Both the position numbers and the translations under genes were made by a program. Shown one piece after another: positions 15,447-23,101 of a DNA stretch of 23,101 nt. Source of the stretch: UBA1189 sp045612065. GTDB taxonomy: Bacteria; Bacteroidota; Bacteroidia; Bacteroidales; Bacteroidaceae. The DNA lies in assembly GCA_045612065.1 (NCBI GenBank), contig JAZKYH010000012.1, positions 1 to 23,101 of the forward strand. The letters are read 5' to 3'. The notes under the pieces are model-generated. The model ran no database searches and was not told the origin of the DNA. It was given only the letters and a program-made list of their open reading frames with translations. The number at the start of each line of letters is the position of its first letter. The stretch's first letter is position 1.

Positions 15447-17087
15447 ATGAAAAAGTTATTTATGACCACAGTGACATTGTTTGCCGCTATCACCAGCAGC
15501 TTGGCGTGCACGAACCTCATCGTAGGTAAGGCCGCATCGGCAGATGGGTCTGTGATTGTGAGTTATTCGGCCGACTCTTACGGCATGTATGGTTACCTTT
15601 GCCATTATCCCGCGGCAACACATCCCGAGGGTGCCATGCGCGAGGTGTATGACTGGGATTCGGGCAAGTTCCTCGGACGCATTGCCGAGGCAAGACAGAC
15701 CTACAACGTGGTGGGTAACATCAATGAGCATCAGCTGACCATTGCCGAGACAACCTTCGGCGGTCGCGAGGAGCTGGTCAACGAAGAGGGTATCATCGAC
15801 TATGGTAGCCTCATCTACATCGCCTTGCAGCGTGCGAAGACTGCTCGTGAGGCCATCGACGTGATGACCTCGCTCGTGGAGGAGTATGGCTACTATAGCA
15901 GTGGCGAGAGCTTCACCATTGCCGACCCCAACGAGGTGTGGATCATGGAGATGATTGGTAAGGGCCCCGGACGCAAGGGTGCCGTGTGGGTGGCCATCCG
16001 CGTACCCGATGACTGCATCTCGGCTCAAGCCAACCAGGCACGCATACGCCAGTTTCCCTTGAAGGACAAGAAGAACTGCATCTACTCGAAGGATGTCATC
16101 AAGTTTGCTCGCGAGATGGGCTACTTTGATGGAAAGGACAAGGACTTCGATTTTGCTGCTGCCTACTGCCCTGCCGACTTCAGCGGCCTCCGCTATTGCG
16201 ATGCACGCGTGTGGAGCTACTTCAACATGTATGCCGACCTCGACATGAACGCCTACCTTCCCTGGGCTATGGGTGACGCTTCGGCTACTCCCATGCCACT
16301 CTTCGTGAAACCCAAGCAGAAGGTGTCGGTGCGCGACGTGCAGAATGCCATGCGCGACCACTATGAGGGCACTCCGCTCGATATCACCCAGGACCTCGGT
16401 GCTGGCCCTTGGTCGATGCCCTATCGCCCCTCGCCCCTAAGTTTCAAGGTCGATGGCGTGGAGTATTTCAACGAGCGCCCCATCTCGACACAGCAAACGG
16501 CCTTCACCTTCGTGTCGCAGATGCGTAGCTGGCTTCCCAATGCGGTGGGTGGCGTGCTGTGGTTCGGTACCGATGATGCCAATATGGCTGTGTTCACTCC
16601 CGTATATTGCTGCACCAACGAGGTGCCCGAGTGCTATGATGTGGCAACGGCCGATGCAGTGACCTTCTCGGAGAAGTCTTCGTTCTGGCTCTTCAACATG
16701 GTGTCAAACATGGTATATCCCCGCTACTCGGCCCTCATCGGCGACCTCAAGAAGGCACAGAAGGATGCTGAGGATGCTTTCGAGAAGAATCAGCCCTCTG
16801 TTGAAGCCAAGGCGCTCAAGCTTTATGAGGAAGAGCCCGCCAAAGCGGTGGCCATGCTCACGAAGTATACAGGCCAAATGGCCATGTCTACCATGGAGGC
16901 TTGGGGCCACCTTGCGAAGTTCCTCATCGTGAAGCACAATGACCTCGTGGTGAAGCCTACGGAAGAGGATGGCACATTCAAGCGTACCGAGACAGGATAT
17001 GGCGCATCACCCGTGCGTCCCGGTTATCCCGAGCATTTCAACCGCAGAGTAGTGAAGGAGACGGGCGACCGCTACCTGATAAAGTAA
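15447..17087 (+). CDS. C69 family dipeptidase, exported
   Basis: A 546-aa protein. The signal peptide (to SSLA at residue 20) leaves C21 of CTNLIVGK at the mature N-terminus, the arrangement expected for the N-terminal-nucleophile catalytic Cys of peptidase family C69. Downstream NINEHQLTIAETTFGGRE, SGESFTIADPNEVWIMEM and AQANQARI are characteristic of the family. The enzyme cleaves dipeptides, probably in the periplasm, and supports amino-acid scavenging. C21 could look like a lipobox Cys, but the Ntn role is the better reading. Single-gene transcription unit: own upstream -7 box and a strong terminator immediately after. Confidence 0.92.
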   Translation: MKKLFMTTVTLFAAITSSLACTNLIVGKAASADGSVIVSYSADSYGMYGYLCHYPAATHPEGAMREVYDWDSGKFLGRIAEARQTYNVVGNINEHQLTIAETTFGGREELVNEEGIIDYGSLIYIALQRAKTAREAIDVMTSLVEEYGYYSSGESFTIADPNEVWIMEMIGKGPGRKGAVWVAIRVPDDCISAQANQARIRQFPLKDKKNCIYSKDVIKFAREMGYFDGKDKDFDFAAAYCPADFSGLRYCDARVWSYFNMYADLDMNAYLPWAMGDASATPMPLFVKPKQKVSVRDVQNAMRDHYEGTPLDITQDLGAGPWSMPYRPSPLSFKVDGVEYFNERPISTQQTAFTFVSQMRSWLPNAVGGVLWFGTDDANMAVFTPVYCCTNEVPECYDVATADAVTFSEKSSFWLFNMVSNMVYPRYSALIGDLKKAQKDAEDAFEKNQPSVEAKALKLYEEEPAKAVAMLTKYTGQMAMSTMEAWGHLAKFLIVKHNDLVVKPTEEDGTFKRTETGYGASPVRPGYPEHFNRRVVKETGDRYLIK

Positions 17088-17115
17088 GCTTTTCAGTCTT
17101 ATTATATTACACAAG

Positions 17116-17154
17116 AGCAAAGCCGTAGCAGTTGCTACGGCTTTGCTTTTTTTT
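17116..17154 (+). terminator. Intrinsic terminator after the C69 gene
   Basis: A near-perfect 15-bp stem, AGCAAAGCCGTAGCA (17116-17130) with TGCTACGGCTTTGCT (17133-17147), is followed by an uninterrupted T-tract to 17154. Confidence 0.95.
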
Positions 17155-17197
17155 ACAATATTCTTTGTCGCTCGGTAGTTTTCTCACAGATTCTTAT

Positions 17198-17205
17198 TAC
17201 TTTTG
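17198..17205 (+). promoter_or_regulatory. -7 box of the NAPRT gene (TACTTTTG)
   Basis: TACTTTTG matches TAnnTTTG fully; the -33 region is not clear. The start near 17212 gives a ~28-nt leader to the ATG at 17240 and lies downstream of the preceding terminator. Confidence 0.4.
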
Positions 17206-17239
17206 CTTTCTGAAAACTATTTCGTGTAACGAATCCGCC

Positions 17240-18454
17240 ATGAAGCAAATTATCAATCATTTTACCGACAACGATCTCTACACCTTCACCTGCATGTACT
17301 ACGTGCTGCAGAAATACCCCCGTGCTGAGACCGAGTATGTTTTCTTCGACCGTAACCGCACCTGTTACCCAAAGGGCTTCGATGTCCTCCTGCGCGAACA
17401 GATGGAACACTTGGCAGAGCTGACCATCACCGATGAGGAACGAGAGTATATGACCCGCAGCTTTCCCTTCCTTCCTTACTGGTTTGTCAATGTCTTCCTG
17501 CACGGTTTCCGTTTCAATCCGGCAGAACTCTCCATCAGTCAGGATGAGGAGGGTCACCTCGACATCCGCGTCAAGGGCAAGTGGTGGTCTACCATTATCT
17601 GGGAGATGCCCATCCTGGCTACCATATCGGAACTCATGCACATCTTGAACGGCGACGCCGAGAAGTACGATGCTGATGTCGAGTATGCCAGAAGCCTCGA
17701 CAAAGGACGTCAGATATGGCATGGTGGTCTCACCTTAGGTGATATGGGCACCCGCCGCCGCTTCTCCTTTGCTCATCAGGAGCGTGTGATAGATGCCTTG
17801 ATACAATCCTACCGCGAGGTGTGTAACGAGACCGAGGGGCGCTGCGGACGGTTTACCGGTACGTCGAACGTCTACTTTGCCATGAAGAAAGGCATCCCCT
17901 GCCTCGGCACCATGTCTCACCAGTGCATCTCGTTCGAGGAGATTGTGAGCGGTGTCATCGAGTGCAACTACAACGTGATGAACAAGTGGTCCGAGGTCTA
18001 CGACGGCAACGTTGGTATCTTCCTCTACGACTGTTTTGGCGACCGTGTGTTCTTCAACAACCTCTCCAAGCGCATGGCCATGACCTTCTCAGGACTGCGC
18101 ATCGACAGTGGAGTAGAGGAGGAGCAGGTAGACCTCATCGTGGCCAAGTATAAGCAGCTGGGCATAGACCCTATGACCAAGCAGGCCGTCTTCAGTAATG
18201 GACTTGACATAGCCCGCGCTGTGGAGATACACCGCTACTGCGAGGGCAAGATTATGGATAGCTATGGTGTAGGTACCTTCCTTACCTGCGATGTGACGGG
18301 CTGCTCGCCCATGAACATCGTCCTCAAGCTCGTTCGTGGCCGCATCACCGAGTCGCGCGAATGGCACCCCTGCGTGAAACTCTCCTGCGACAAAGGCAAG
18401 ACCCTGGGCGACAAGCAGAAGTGTGACTATCTGGTGTCGGTGCTGAATGGGTAG
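17240..18454 (+). CDS. pncB: Nicotinate phosphoribosyltransferase
   Basis: A 404-aa protein from ATG 17240 (MKQIINHFTDNDLYTFTCMY), matching the usual ~400 aa. The frame extends upstream to 17132, but that would overlap the preceding terminator and add a non-family sequence. Key segments are WHGGLTLGDMGTRRRFSFAH (phosphoribosyl and nicotinate binding), GTSNVYFAMKKGIPCLGTMS (with the HQ that follows) and FSNGLDIARAVEIH. It makes nicotinate mononucleotide from nicotinate and PRPP in the Preiss-Handler NAD salvage route. Own promoter; terminator downstream. Confidence 0.95.
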   Translation: MKQIINHFTDNDLYTFTCMYYVLQKYPRAETEYVFFDRNRTCYPKGFDVLLREQMEHLAELTITDEEREYMTRSFPFLPYWFVNVFLHGFRFNPAELSISQDEEGHLDIRVKGKWWSTIIWEMPILATISELMHILNGDAEKYDADVEYARSLDKGRQIWHGGLTLGDMGTRRRFSFAHQERVIDALIQSYREVCNETEGRCGRFTGTSNVYFAMKKGIPCLGTMSHQCISFEEIVSGVIECNYNVMNKWSEVYDGNVGIFLYDCFGDRVFFNNLSKRMAMTFSGLRIDSGVEEEQVDLIVAKYKQLGIDPMTKQAVFSNGLDIARAVEIHRYCEGKIMDSYGVGTFLTCDVTGCSPMNIVLKLVRGRITESREWHPCVKLSCDKGKTLGDKQKCDYLVSVLNG

Positions 18455-18501
18455 GTGTATGATGTCAAACTATGTTTTGGATAATATGAATAATTGCTAA
18501 T

Positions 18502-18541
18502 AAAAATAGCGTGTAACTCAGTGAGCTACACGCTATTTTTT
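18502..18541. terminator. Bidirectional intrinsic terminator
   Basis: AAAAATAGCGTGTA (18502-18515) pairs with TACACGCTATTTTT (18527-18540); the stem continues inward through CTC/GAG. The A- and T-tracts make it work both ways, ending pncB (plus) and the PIN-protein operon (minus). Confidence 0.9.
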
Positions 18542-18641
18542 AGTGCTGAATATCTTTATCTATTCGCCTTATTTAACTTCCTCGAAGGTAAACACTATTG
18601 TGTATCAATTATATAAGTTTCATATGGTACAAATATGGTTT

Positions 18642-18716
18642 CTAAAATTCATCAAAAGCATCTTGGATGTCATCTTTTGACCTAAATAGGGAGGTGTCCA
18701 TATGATATTCTTCCAT
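18642..18716 (-). CDS. 24-aa acidic micro-ORF coupled to the PIN-protein gene
   Basis: On the minus strand the stop TGA of the 1183-aa gene (18720-18718) is followed after one base by ATG at 18716, opening 24 codons to TAG at 18644-18642. The peptide starts MEEYHMDTSLFRSKDD and ends DAFDEF; it is acidic and reads like a short amphipathic helix, not random AT-rich sequence. The one-base spacing implies translational coupling. A second ATG (18723) overlapping the same TGA as ATGA gives an alternative 33-codon basic frame. Function unknown; an antitoxin-like or regulatory peptide for the PIN protein is possible but unproven. Confidence 0.45.
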   Translation of the reverse strand: MEEYHMDTSLFRSKDDIQDAFDEF

Positions 18717-18717
18717 T

Positions 18718-21700
18718 TCATAACCCGACTATCTTTCTTGCACTTATTAGGCACTTCTTTAATAATTTCGTTGCTGGTGTCGGTATAATATCAAGATAGG
18801 CTTCCGTCTCATCCCAGGATCTATCGAAAAAATCTTGAGGGAGTGGTTTCATAGCCATAGCTAGCATATTGGTTATAGTTACGGTTATTTGAGTTGTTAT
18901 GAGCGGAGTCTGGGCTAATTCTAATGAAGCGTTCACTGCTACAGAGAACATGAATGGGTTAACAGACATGGTTTCTAATACATTCAGATATACATTCGGT
19001 TTCTTATCTTGATATTTCCGATATTGTTCAATTACAAAATCCTTATCAATTGTAACTCCAATATGTCTTGATTCAGCAAGGAATCGAGATAATCTGATAC
19101 GTTCATTCGAATTTGTTGAACTTTGGATAAAAGCTTCAACAGTCATAATCGGAAGATGCAACTGGGGAAGAGCTCCTAAAAAGACGTCTTCAGTAATAAG
19201 AATAGTATTTCCGTTTGTAAGAAGACAAAGGGTATCCAACATTATTCTAGAAGATTGTAGTTGATTCCCATCGTCAATACTAAGTGAAGCATCTACCATT
19301 ACAACTTCGCAATTTGTGTCTATCCACAATAACAAATTTTGTAGTCTTTGTTTTGCGTCTTCTATTGGATCATCAGCATATCGCTTAATCGATTTATTTT
19401 CATAGATGTTGTAGATGTTTGTATATCCCAAACTTCCATATTGGCAGATGTTATTGTTTACAAGTTCACGTACGCTTTTTGCTAACAAGAATTTTTGTCT
19501 TTGGTTAAATTTGATGTTATATTTAGTGGAATATTCAAATAGCGTAAGCAGTGAGGTGATTTCTAACACAAAACGAGAGTTGCCGTAGTTCACCCTACGT
19601 AGATGAATTAATAGTTGTGTACACGAAGGTACGTATATCTTAAAAGAACCGAATAGTTTGGAATAATAATCTCCCAACAGATCATTTTCACTTACCAATT
19701 GACATAAGCCCATTGTTCCATTTTCATATGCGGCAACCGAATCTATATAACGTTGATGTCGGTTCTTTGCATCTGGATCAATTTTCTCTAACTCTTTTAT
19801 AAGACTTTCCCATGGATGTTCCATGTCTATCTGAATAGGTCGAAAGACAGAATTGCCACCAGATAACATAATCTCCTTGAATATCTCTGAAGATAATGCG
19901 AAATACTTGTTCCAAACATGTTCAATTATATAAGTATCAAAACCATCATCTTGTTTTATACTAAATTCAGAACCTTTCTTAAATCCCAAAAGATGACTAA
20001 ATTCATTGTCATGATTTATAATTGCCCTAGTTTTTTCACCATTTTTGATAAAATCCACGCAACAACCATCCGATACAACATCGCACTCAATGTGAGATAT
20101 CTGTTTGATAAACCCTTGAGTCGCTTCTATTTGGTAGAAATTACGCAAGAACTCTGTGTTTCGACTGATTGTTTGCTGATATAAAAATTCTATTGCAAAT
20201 TCTATTGAACCAGCTGACGCATAGGCTTGATAAATAAGACGTACTGACGTGTCATTAGAATAGGTAAAACCGAATACTTTGTCTTTCTGTACATCTAACA
20301 GTGGACTCTTGACATGCTGCAAAGATAGCGTATAGTTTACGAAAACACTTTCATTATCAGGATACTGCTCATATAAGATAGAGATTACCTGAAATGCATT
20401 ATCATAGTCCAACAATCTATTGGCTAGTTCATATTCCTTCGTAAGCAAATCGAAATCGTTGATTTCTCGAGCGGCACGATTGTCTTTTAAGATTTTATAA
20501 AGTTCCCTATAATGAAGAGGATTTTCTGAAAGAATTTTCAAAAACGTATAACGTCTAAAATCATTTATACCATTGTCGACCCGTGCATTCAATATCTCAA
20601 AAGCATATTCTTTTTCATTATTTTTAGAGAGCGCAATTGCTGCAAATGGAATTAATTCATCAGGTATGTCTGTTGTCTGATTTTTAATACGTGAAAGAAT
20701 ATCACAGTTTCCTATGCCAAGTAACAAAAGAGTAATATCTTTTGCTATTTCATGTTCAAACATCACATTTTGGAGCAAAGCCTTGATGTCTGAAGACACT
20801 TTGTTGTTCAGTACTTGCGCCAAAAAACTACAGCATGTATCATTAATTTTTGTGGATCTTGATGTAAAGTCCTCAAGTATCCATTTTACATACTCCATGT
20901 TTGACGATTTCATGCTCATAACGCACATAAAACAGCAAACAGAGGAAGGATCATCATATGCAGTAGCTAATGCAGCCGTAAAAGCTTCTTCAAATCGATT
21001 TTCCATTTGGAGCATGTTTGCCTCAAATAAGGAAAATACATATCCTTCTTTCGTTTGTTTTTCTCGTAAAATTTGTTGATAAAGATCTATCCATTTCTTA
21101 CCTCCTTCAAGCATGTATTTCCAGTAATAATATAACAAGAAAACAATCTGGAAGTTTTCTTGAATTTCAGTCTTCTCTAAGTGATTAATAAATTGTTCTG
21201 CCACTTTAACACCCTTGGTGTCAAGGTCAGAGTACAGCTCTCTATAAAACTTTATCCCCTTTTGGGCATCCAATGTACGATAAAATCCCATTATGAAGGA
21301 CCAGATAGATAAATTCGAGTATGTAAGATTTAAAGGCAATGACTGAGTATAGTCGACAGAATCGTCAAATAAGAAATCAATGGTATCTATCTTATTAATA
21401 ATTCTCTCTGCTACAAGGTACCTGAATCCAAGATCTGAACGCAATACCTCAGGAGCATTTAGATATGACTCTTTAATATTATCCGAAATAATAATGTCGG
21501 CAAGAATCCGATATTTATTATCAACGGATAACTTTTGTGAAATTGTTTTAACTTCTTTAACCTCAGCTTTTGCTAACAAGGAAATGATCTTAGCCTCTGT
21601 TATTTCTTTATTGCCGGGGTTCAATTTATAGGCTTTTTCATAACAATTACAAGCCTCTTTTAAATTGGAGAATTGAAGACAGCGACCTTTATACAATAGA

Positions 21701-22269
21701 AGTTTAGAATAGACATTTTTGTTATGCTCTAGCAGGTCAGAACTACTATTCTCAATTTCGCTAATAATTCTTAGAGCAGATTTAACTTTAAGTTCCTCTA
21801 ATAAAGGTGCAATCCCCTGTGAAGTAAGATTATCAATAAGTTCAGCAGAAACATTATGACCACCAATGGCTACATTGAGTAACTGAAGCATATTGTTATA
21901 TCTTGCTTCCGCCTTTAGTTCAACGATGTATGAAAATGCATGTGGTGAAGATTCTGATAAATATTGCATGAACAATGTGTATATTTGATTATGCTCATTG
22001 TTTTCGGTCGATTGCCAAGTGTTGGGACTAACAATCATTTTTTCAAGATCCCTCTTGAAGTCCTCAGTAACAACTGTTCTATAGTCTTTGTCTGGGAATA
22101 CTTTTTTCAAACTCTTGTTAAATGCGTTATTTACAGCCTTCTCTATATCATTCCCTGGAGTGATTTTTGCCCAAATAACGTCCAGTATTTTAGTGAAAGC
22201 ATATTCCTTAACTGTATTGACTGCAAAAGAGCCAATAGAAGTAGCTATAGTTTCAATCATACCATTCAC
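18718..22269 (-). CDS. TPR / GreAB-C-like / PIN-domain conflict protein
   Basis: A 1183-aa protein. Residues 1-160 are helical with no clear family. TPR-like helical repeats run from ~185 to ~700 (for example LKEACNCYEKAYKLNPGNKE). At ~725-800 lies a GreA/GreB C-terminal-like segment (TRAIINHDNEFSHLLGFKKG, then SEFSI). At ~895-1050 lies a PIN-like nuclease domain: RFVLEITSLLTLFEY with E903 where a first Asp is usual, VVMVDAS (D993), MLDTLCLL (D1012) and NTILITED (E1027, D1028). This order matches the predicted TPR-GreAB-C-PIN conflict systems, in which the Gre-like part would contact RNA polymerase and the PIN domain cleave RNA. It starts 2 nt after the XRE gene stop and has A/T-rich codon use unlike the metabolic genes, a sign of transfer. 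A role in anti-phage defence is inferred from family context. Confidence 0.75.
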   Translation of the reverse strand: MNGMIETIATSIGSFAVNTVKEYAFTKILDVIWAKITPGNDIEKAVNNAFNKSLKKVFPDKDYRTVVTEDFKRDLEKMIVSPNTWQSTENNEHNQIYTLFMQYLSESSPHAFSYIVELKAEARYNNMLQLLNVAIGGHNVSAELIDNLTSQGIAPLLEELKVKSALRIISEIENSSSDLLEHNKNVYSKLLLYKGRCLQFSNLKEACNCYEKAYKLNPGNKEITEAKIISLLAKAEVKEVKTISQKLSVDNKYRILADIIISDNIKESYLNAPEVLRSDLGFRYLVAERIINKIDTIDFLFDDSVDYTQSLPLNLTYSNLSIWSFIMGFYRTLDAQKGIKFYRELYSDLDTKGVKVAEQFINHLEKTEIQENFQIVFLLYYYWKYMLEGGKKWIDLYQQILREKQTKEGYVFSLFEANMLQMENRFEEAFTAALATAYDDPSSVCCFMCVMSMKSSNMEYVKWILEDFTSRSTKINDTCCSFLAQVLNNKVSSDIKALLQNVMFEHEIAKDITLLLLGIGNCDILSRIKNQTTDIPDELIPFAAIALSKNNEKEYAFEILNARVDNGINDFRRYTFLKILSENPLHYRELYKILKDNRAAREINDFDLLTKEYELANRLLDYDNAFQVISILYEQYPDNESVFVNYTLSLQHVKSPLLDVQKDKVFGFTYSNDTSVRLIYQAYASAGSIEFAIEFLYQQTISRNTEFLRNFYQIEATQGFIKQISHIECDVVSDGCCVDFIKNGEKTRAIINHDNEFSHLLGFKKGSEFSIKQDDGFDTYIIEHVWNKYFALSSEIFKEIMLSGGNSVFRPIQIDMEHPWESLIKELEKIDPDAKNRHQRYIDSVAAYENGTMGLCQLVSENDLLGDYYSKLFGSFKIYVPSCTQLLIHLRRVNYGNSRFVLEITSLLTLFEYSTKYNIKFNQRQKFLLAKSVRELVNNNICQYGSLGYTNIYNIYENKSIKRYADDPIEDAKQRLQNLLLWIDTNCEVVMVDASLSIDDGNQLQSSRIMLDTLCLLTNGNTILITEDVFLGALPQLHLPIMTVEAFIQSSTNSNERIRLSRFLAESRHIGVTIDKDFVIEQYRKYQDKKPNVYLNVLETMSVNPFMFSVAVNASLELAQTPLITTQITVTITNMLAMAMKPLPQDFFDRSWDETEAYLDIIPTPATKLLKKCLISARKIVGL

Positions 22270-22271
22270 TC

Positions 22272-22478
22272 TTATTTTGATGAATAAAGTAGTTCCTTAA
22301 TGTCCACGTCAAGCAAATCTGCCACTTGACGTAATGTGTCAAGTGTTGGTTGTACTGTATTTGTACACCACTTAGATACGGTGGCAGGATCACGATTTAC
22401 TTGCTCTGCTAACCACTTTGCTGTACGTTTCTTCTCTACCAAAACTACTTTCAATCTGTTTATATCTTCCTTGCTCAT
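22272..22478 (-). CDS. XRE-family HTH regulator
   Basis: A 68-aa protein that is almost entirely one helix-turn-helix domain: TAKWLAEQVNRDPATVSKWC contains the recognition helix, and PTLDTLRQVADLLDVDIKEL completes the five-helix Cro/cI fold. It binds DNA as a dimer, very likely to the palindromic sequences in its own promoter. The stop codon is 2 nt upstream of the PIN-protein start, so the two are translationally coupled and it probably sets expression of the operon. Confidence 0.93.
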   Translation of the reverse strand: MSKEDINRLKVVLVEKKRTAKWLAEQVNRDPATVSKWCTNTVQPTLDTLRQVADLLDVDIKELLYSSK

Positions 22479-22502
22479 GATGCAACTTCTTTGCGTTTAG
22501 TG

Positions 22503-22534
22503 CAAAAATACAAATATTATCTGTAAATCGTAAA
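22503..22534 (-). promoter_or_regulatory. Promoter/operator of the XRE-PIN operon
   Basis: On the minus strand: TTTA (22534-22531), 20 nt, TATTTTTG (22510-22503), a full -7 match. The palindrome TAAATATTTA (22531-22540) covers the -33 region, and the direct repeat GTAAAT (22523-22528 and 22530-22535) lies between the boxes. These are plausible XRE operators for autorepression. Confidence 0.5.
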
Positions 22535-22602
22535 TATTTATAGATACTAATAATAAGTACTCTGTAAAAGTACCCATATCCACCATTGATTTGCTATGAA
22601 TA

Positions 22603-22644
22603 GTTGAGCTATAACCCATATTTTTTTACCACTTATAGCTAAAC
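22603..22644. repeat. Long imperfect inverted repeat
   Basis: The left arm GTTGAGCTATAA (22603-22614) and right arm TTATAGCTAAAC (22633-22644) match with one mismatch around an 18-nt T-rich loop; the pairing continues by one more A-T base pair. It lies in a ~400-nt gene-free AT-rich stretch and could be an operator, a structured leader, or a trace of an inserted element. Confidence 0.45.
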
Positions 22645-22694
22645 TTCTTTGTACTTTGCCAACGCTGTTTATATAATACAAATCCATTAAAAAG

Positions 22695-22712
22695 TCACAA
22701 AAAACATTGTGA
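22695..22712. promoter_or_regulatory. Palindrome TCACAA-N6-TTGTGA
   Basis: A 6-bp inverted repeat with a 6-nt spacer, the general shape of a CRP/FNR-family operator. It lies ~220 nt before the next -7 box, so its target is unclear. Confidence 0.25.
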
Positions 22713-22912
22713 TTTGAGCCAAAAATTTCTAGTTTTCAATATTTAACAAACTTTAACTTGTGCTGAATTTTGTTTGATTTCTTTTCAGTTGTTATCATTT
22801 TCTTATGATTTCTTTTTCACTTGTTTTCTTTCTTTTCCTTTGGCTTCCCATACTCCTGATTAACAAGACTGTTAGCCTATTTTTGTCTTTCGTTATTTAC
22901 GAAAATTATCTA

Positions 22913-22920
22913 TACCTTTG
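22913..22920 (+). promoter_or_regulatory. -7 box of the gene at 22945 (TACCTTTG)
   Basis: A perfect TAnnTTTG match with a weak TTTC 21 nt upstream (22888-22891). Start near 22927; ~18-nt leader. Confidence 0.5.
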
Positions 22921-22944
22921 CATGTGAAATAAACAAAAATAGGT

Positions 22945-23101
22945 ATGAGTAAGAAACAATATACACTGCAAAAGTTGACAATAGAATTAGTCTCGGTGCT
23001 ATTGGCATCGTTGGTTGCTTTTCGAATTTGTGAGATGCTATCTATAAAATTGGCATATCTTCCAATAGTGTTGGTTGGCTGCTATATTGTACTCAAACTA
23101 C
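22945..23101 (+). CDS. N-terminal part of a membrane protein (cut by window end)
   Basis: ATG 22945 opens a frame that runs to the last base (52 full codons). After a basic start (MSKKQYTLQK) come two hydrophobic segments, IELVSVLLASLVAF and LAYLPIVLVGCYIVLKL, consistent with two transmembrane helices. The promoter at 22913 supports the start. Too short to assign a family. Confidence 0.65.
   Translation, partial: MSKKQYTLQKLTIELVSVLLASLVAFRICEMLSIKLAYLPIVLVGCYIVLKL

Larger units (their letters stand above)
22545..22890. other. Gene-free AT-rich stretch
   Basis: No convincing gene on either strand. It holds the inverted repeat at 22603-22644 and the palindrome TCACAA/TTGTGA (22695-22700 with 22707-22712), followed by long T-rich tracts. 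A 40-codon hydrophobic frame (22805-22927) runs into the promoter of the next gene and is probably an artefact. Confidence 0.5.

Noticed and set aside
15456..16361. 301-codon minus-strand ORF inside the C69 dipeptidase gene
   Set aside because: Antisense shadow of a well-supported gene, rich in His/Val/Ala with no motif.
17132..17239. 36-residue upstream extension of NAPRT
   Set aside because: It starts inside the preceding intrinsic terminator and lies across the -7 box; the family start is the ATG at 17240.
22805..22927. 40-codon hydrophobic plus-strand ORF
   Set aside because: Arises from T-rich DNA and overlaps the promoter of the gene at 22945.
1..23101. CRISPR array, tRNA, rRNA or insertion-sequence transposase
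   Set aside because: I found no regularly spaced repeats, cloverleaf structures, rRNA sequence or transposase-like ORF in the window.

Overview
The window looks like chromosome from a member of the Bacteroidota, probably Prevotella/Segatella- or Bacteroides-like. Several upstream regions carry the Bacteroidota promoter pattern (TTTG, about 20 nt, TAnnTTTG). Xylose isomerase is the class II Bacteroides type. The 1384-residue GH29 protein ends in a tail typical of type IX secretion cargo. Genus is inference; no rRNA or tRNA marker is present.

Layout. (1) 2-367: 3' end of an unrecognised gene. (2) 368-977: gene-free, with a promoter followed by three hairpins, either a dispersed Bacteroidota repeat or a small structured RNA. 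(3) 978-5752, plus strand, A/T-richer than the core genes: an HNH-like nuclease, a 430-aa lipoprotein, a KAP-family P-loop NTPase with an extra C-terminal domain, a 103-aa beta-rich protein, then a frameshifted remnant of a second lipoprotein copy that still has a strong terminator. (4) 5795-8124: YjbQ/UPF0047 protein (minus) and a secreted M23 peptidase (plus) whose gene carries an in-frame palindromic insertion. (5) 15236-8194, minus: GH29 alpha-L-fucosidase-like enzyme with three repeated C-terminal modules, then xylulokinase and xylose isomerase, spaced like one operon. (6) 15447-18454, plus: C69 dipeptidase, intrinsic terminator, nicotinate phosphoribosyltransferase, then a bidirectional terminator. 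(7) 22478-18642, minus: XRE regulator, a 1183-aa TPR / GreAB-C-like / PIN protein, and an unlisted 24-codon ORF that starts one base after its stop. (8) 22479-23101: AT-rich regulatory DNA and the start of a membrane protein cut by the window edge.

How the genes fit together. The GH29-xylB-xylA cluster fits use of plant cell-wall sugars: an exported fucosidase plus conversion of D-xylose to D-xylulose-5-phosphate. M23, C69, YjbQ and NAPRT are housekeeping genes. Two accessory islands look like biological-conflict systems: the HNH / lipoprotein / KAP / small-protein cluster with its decayed second copy, and the XRE / TPR-GreAB-C-PIN / micro-ORF operon. The first is the best candidate for an undescribed arrangement. 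The second belongs to a class predicted from comparative genomics, with the micro-ORF as a possible new component.
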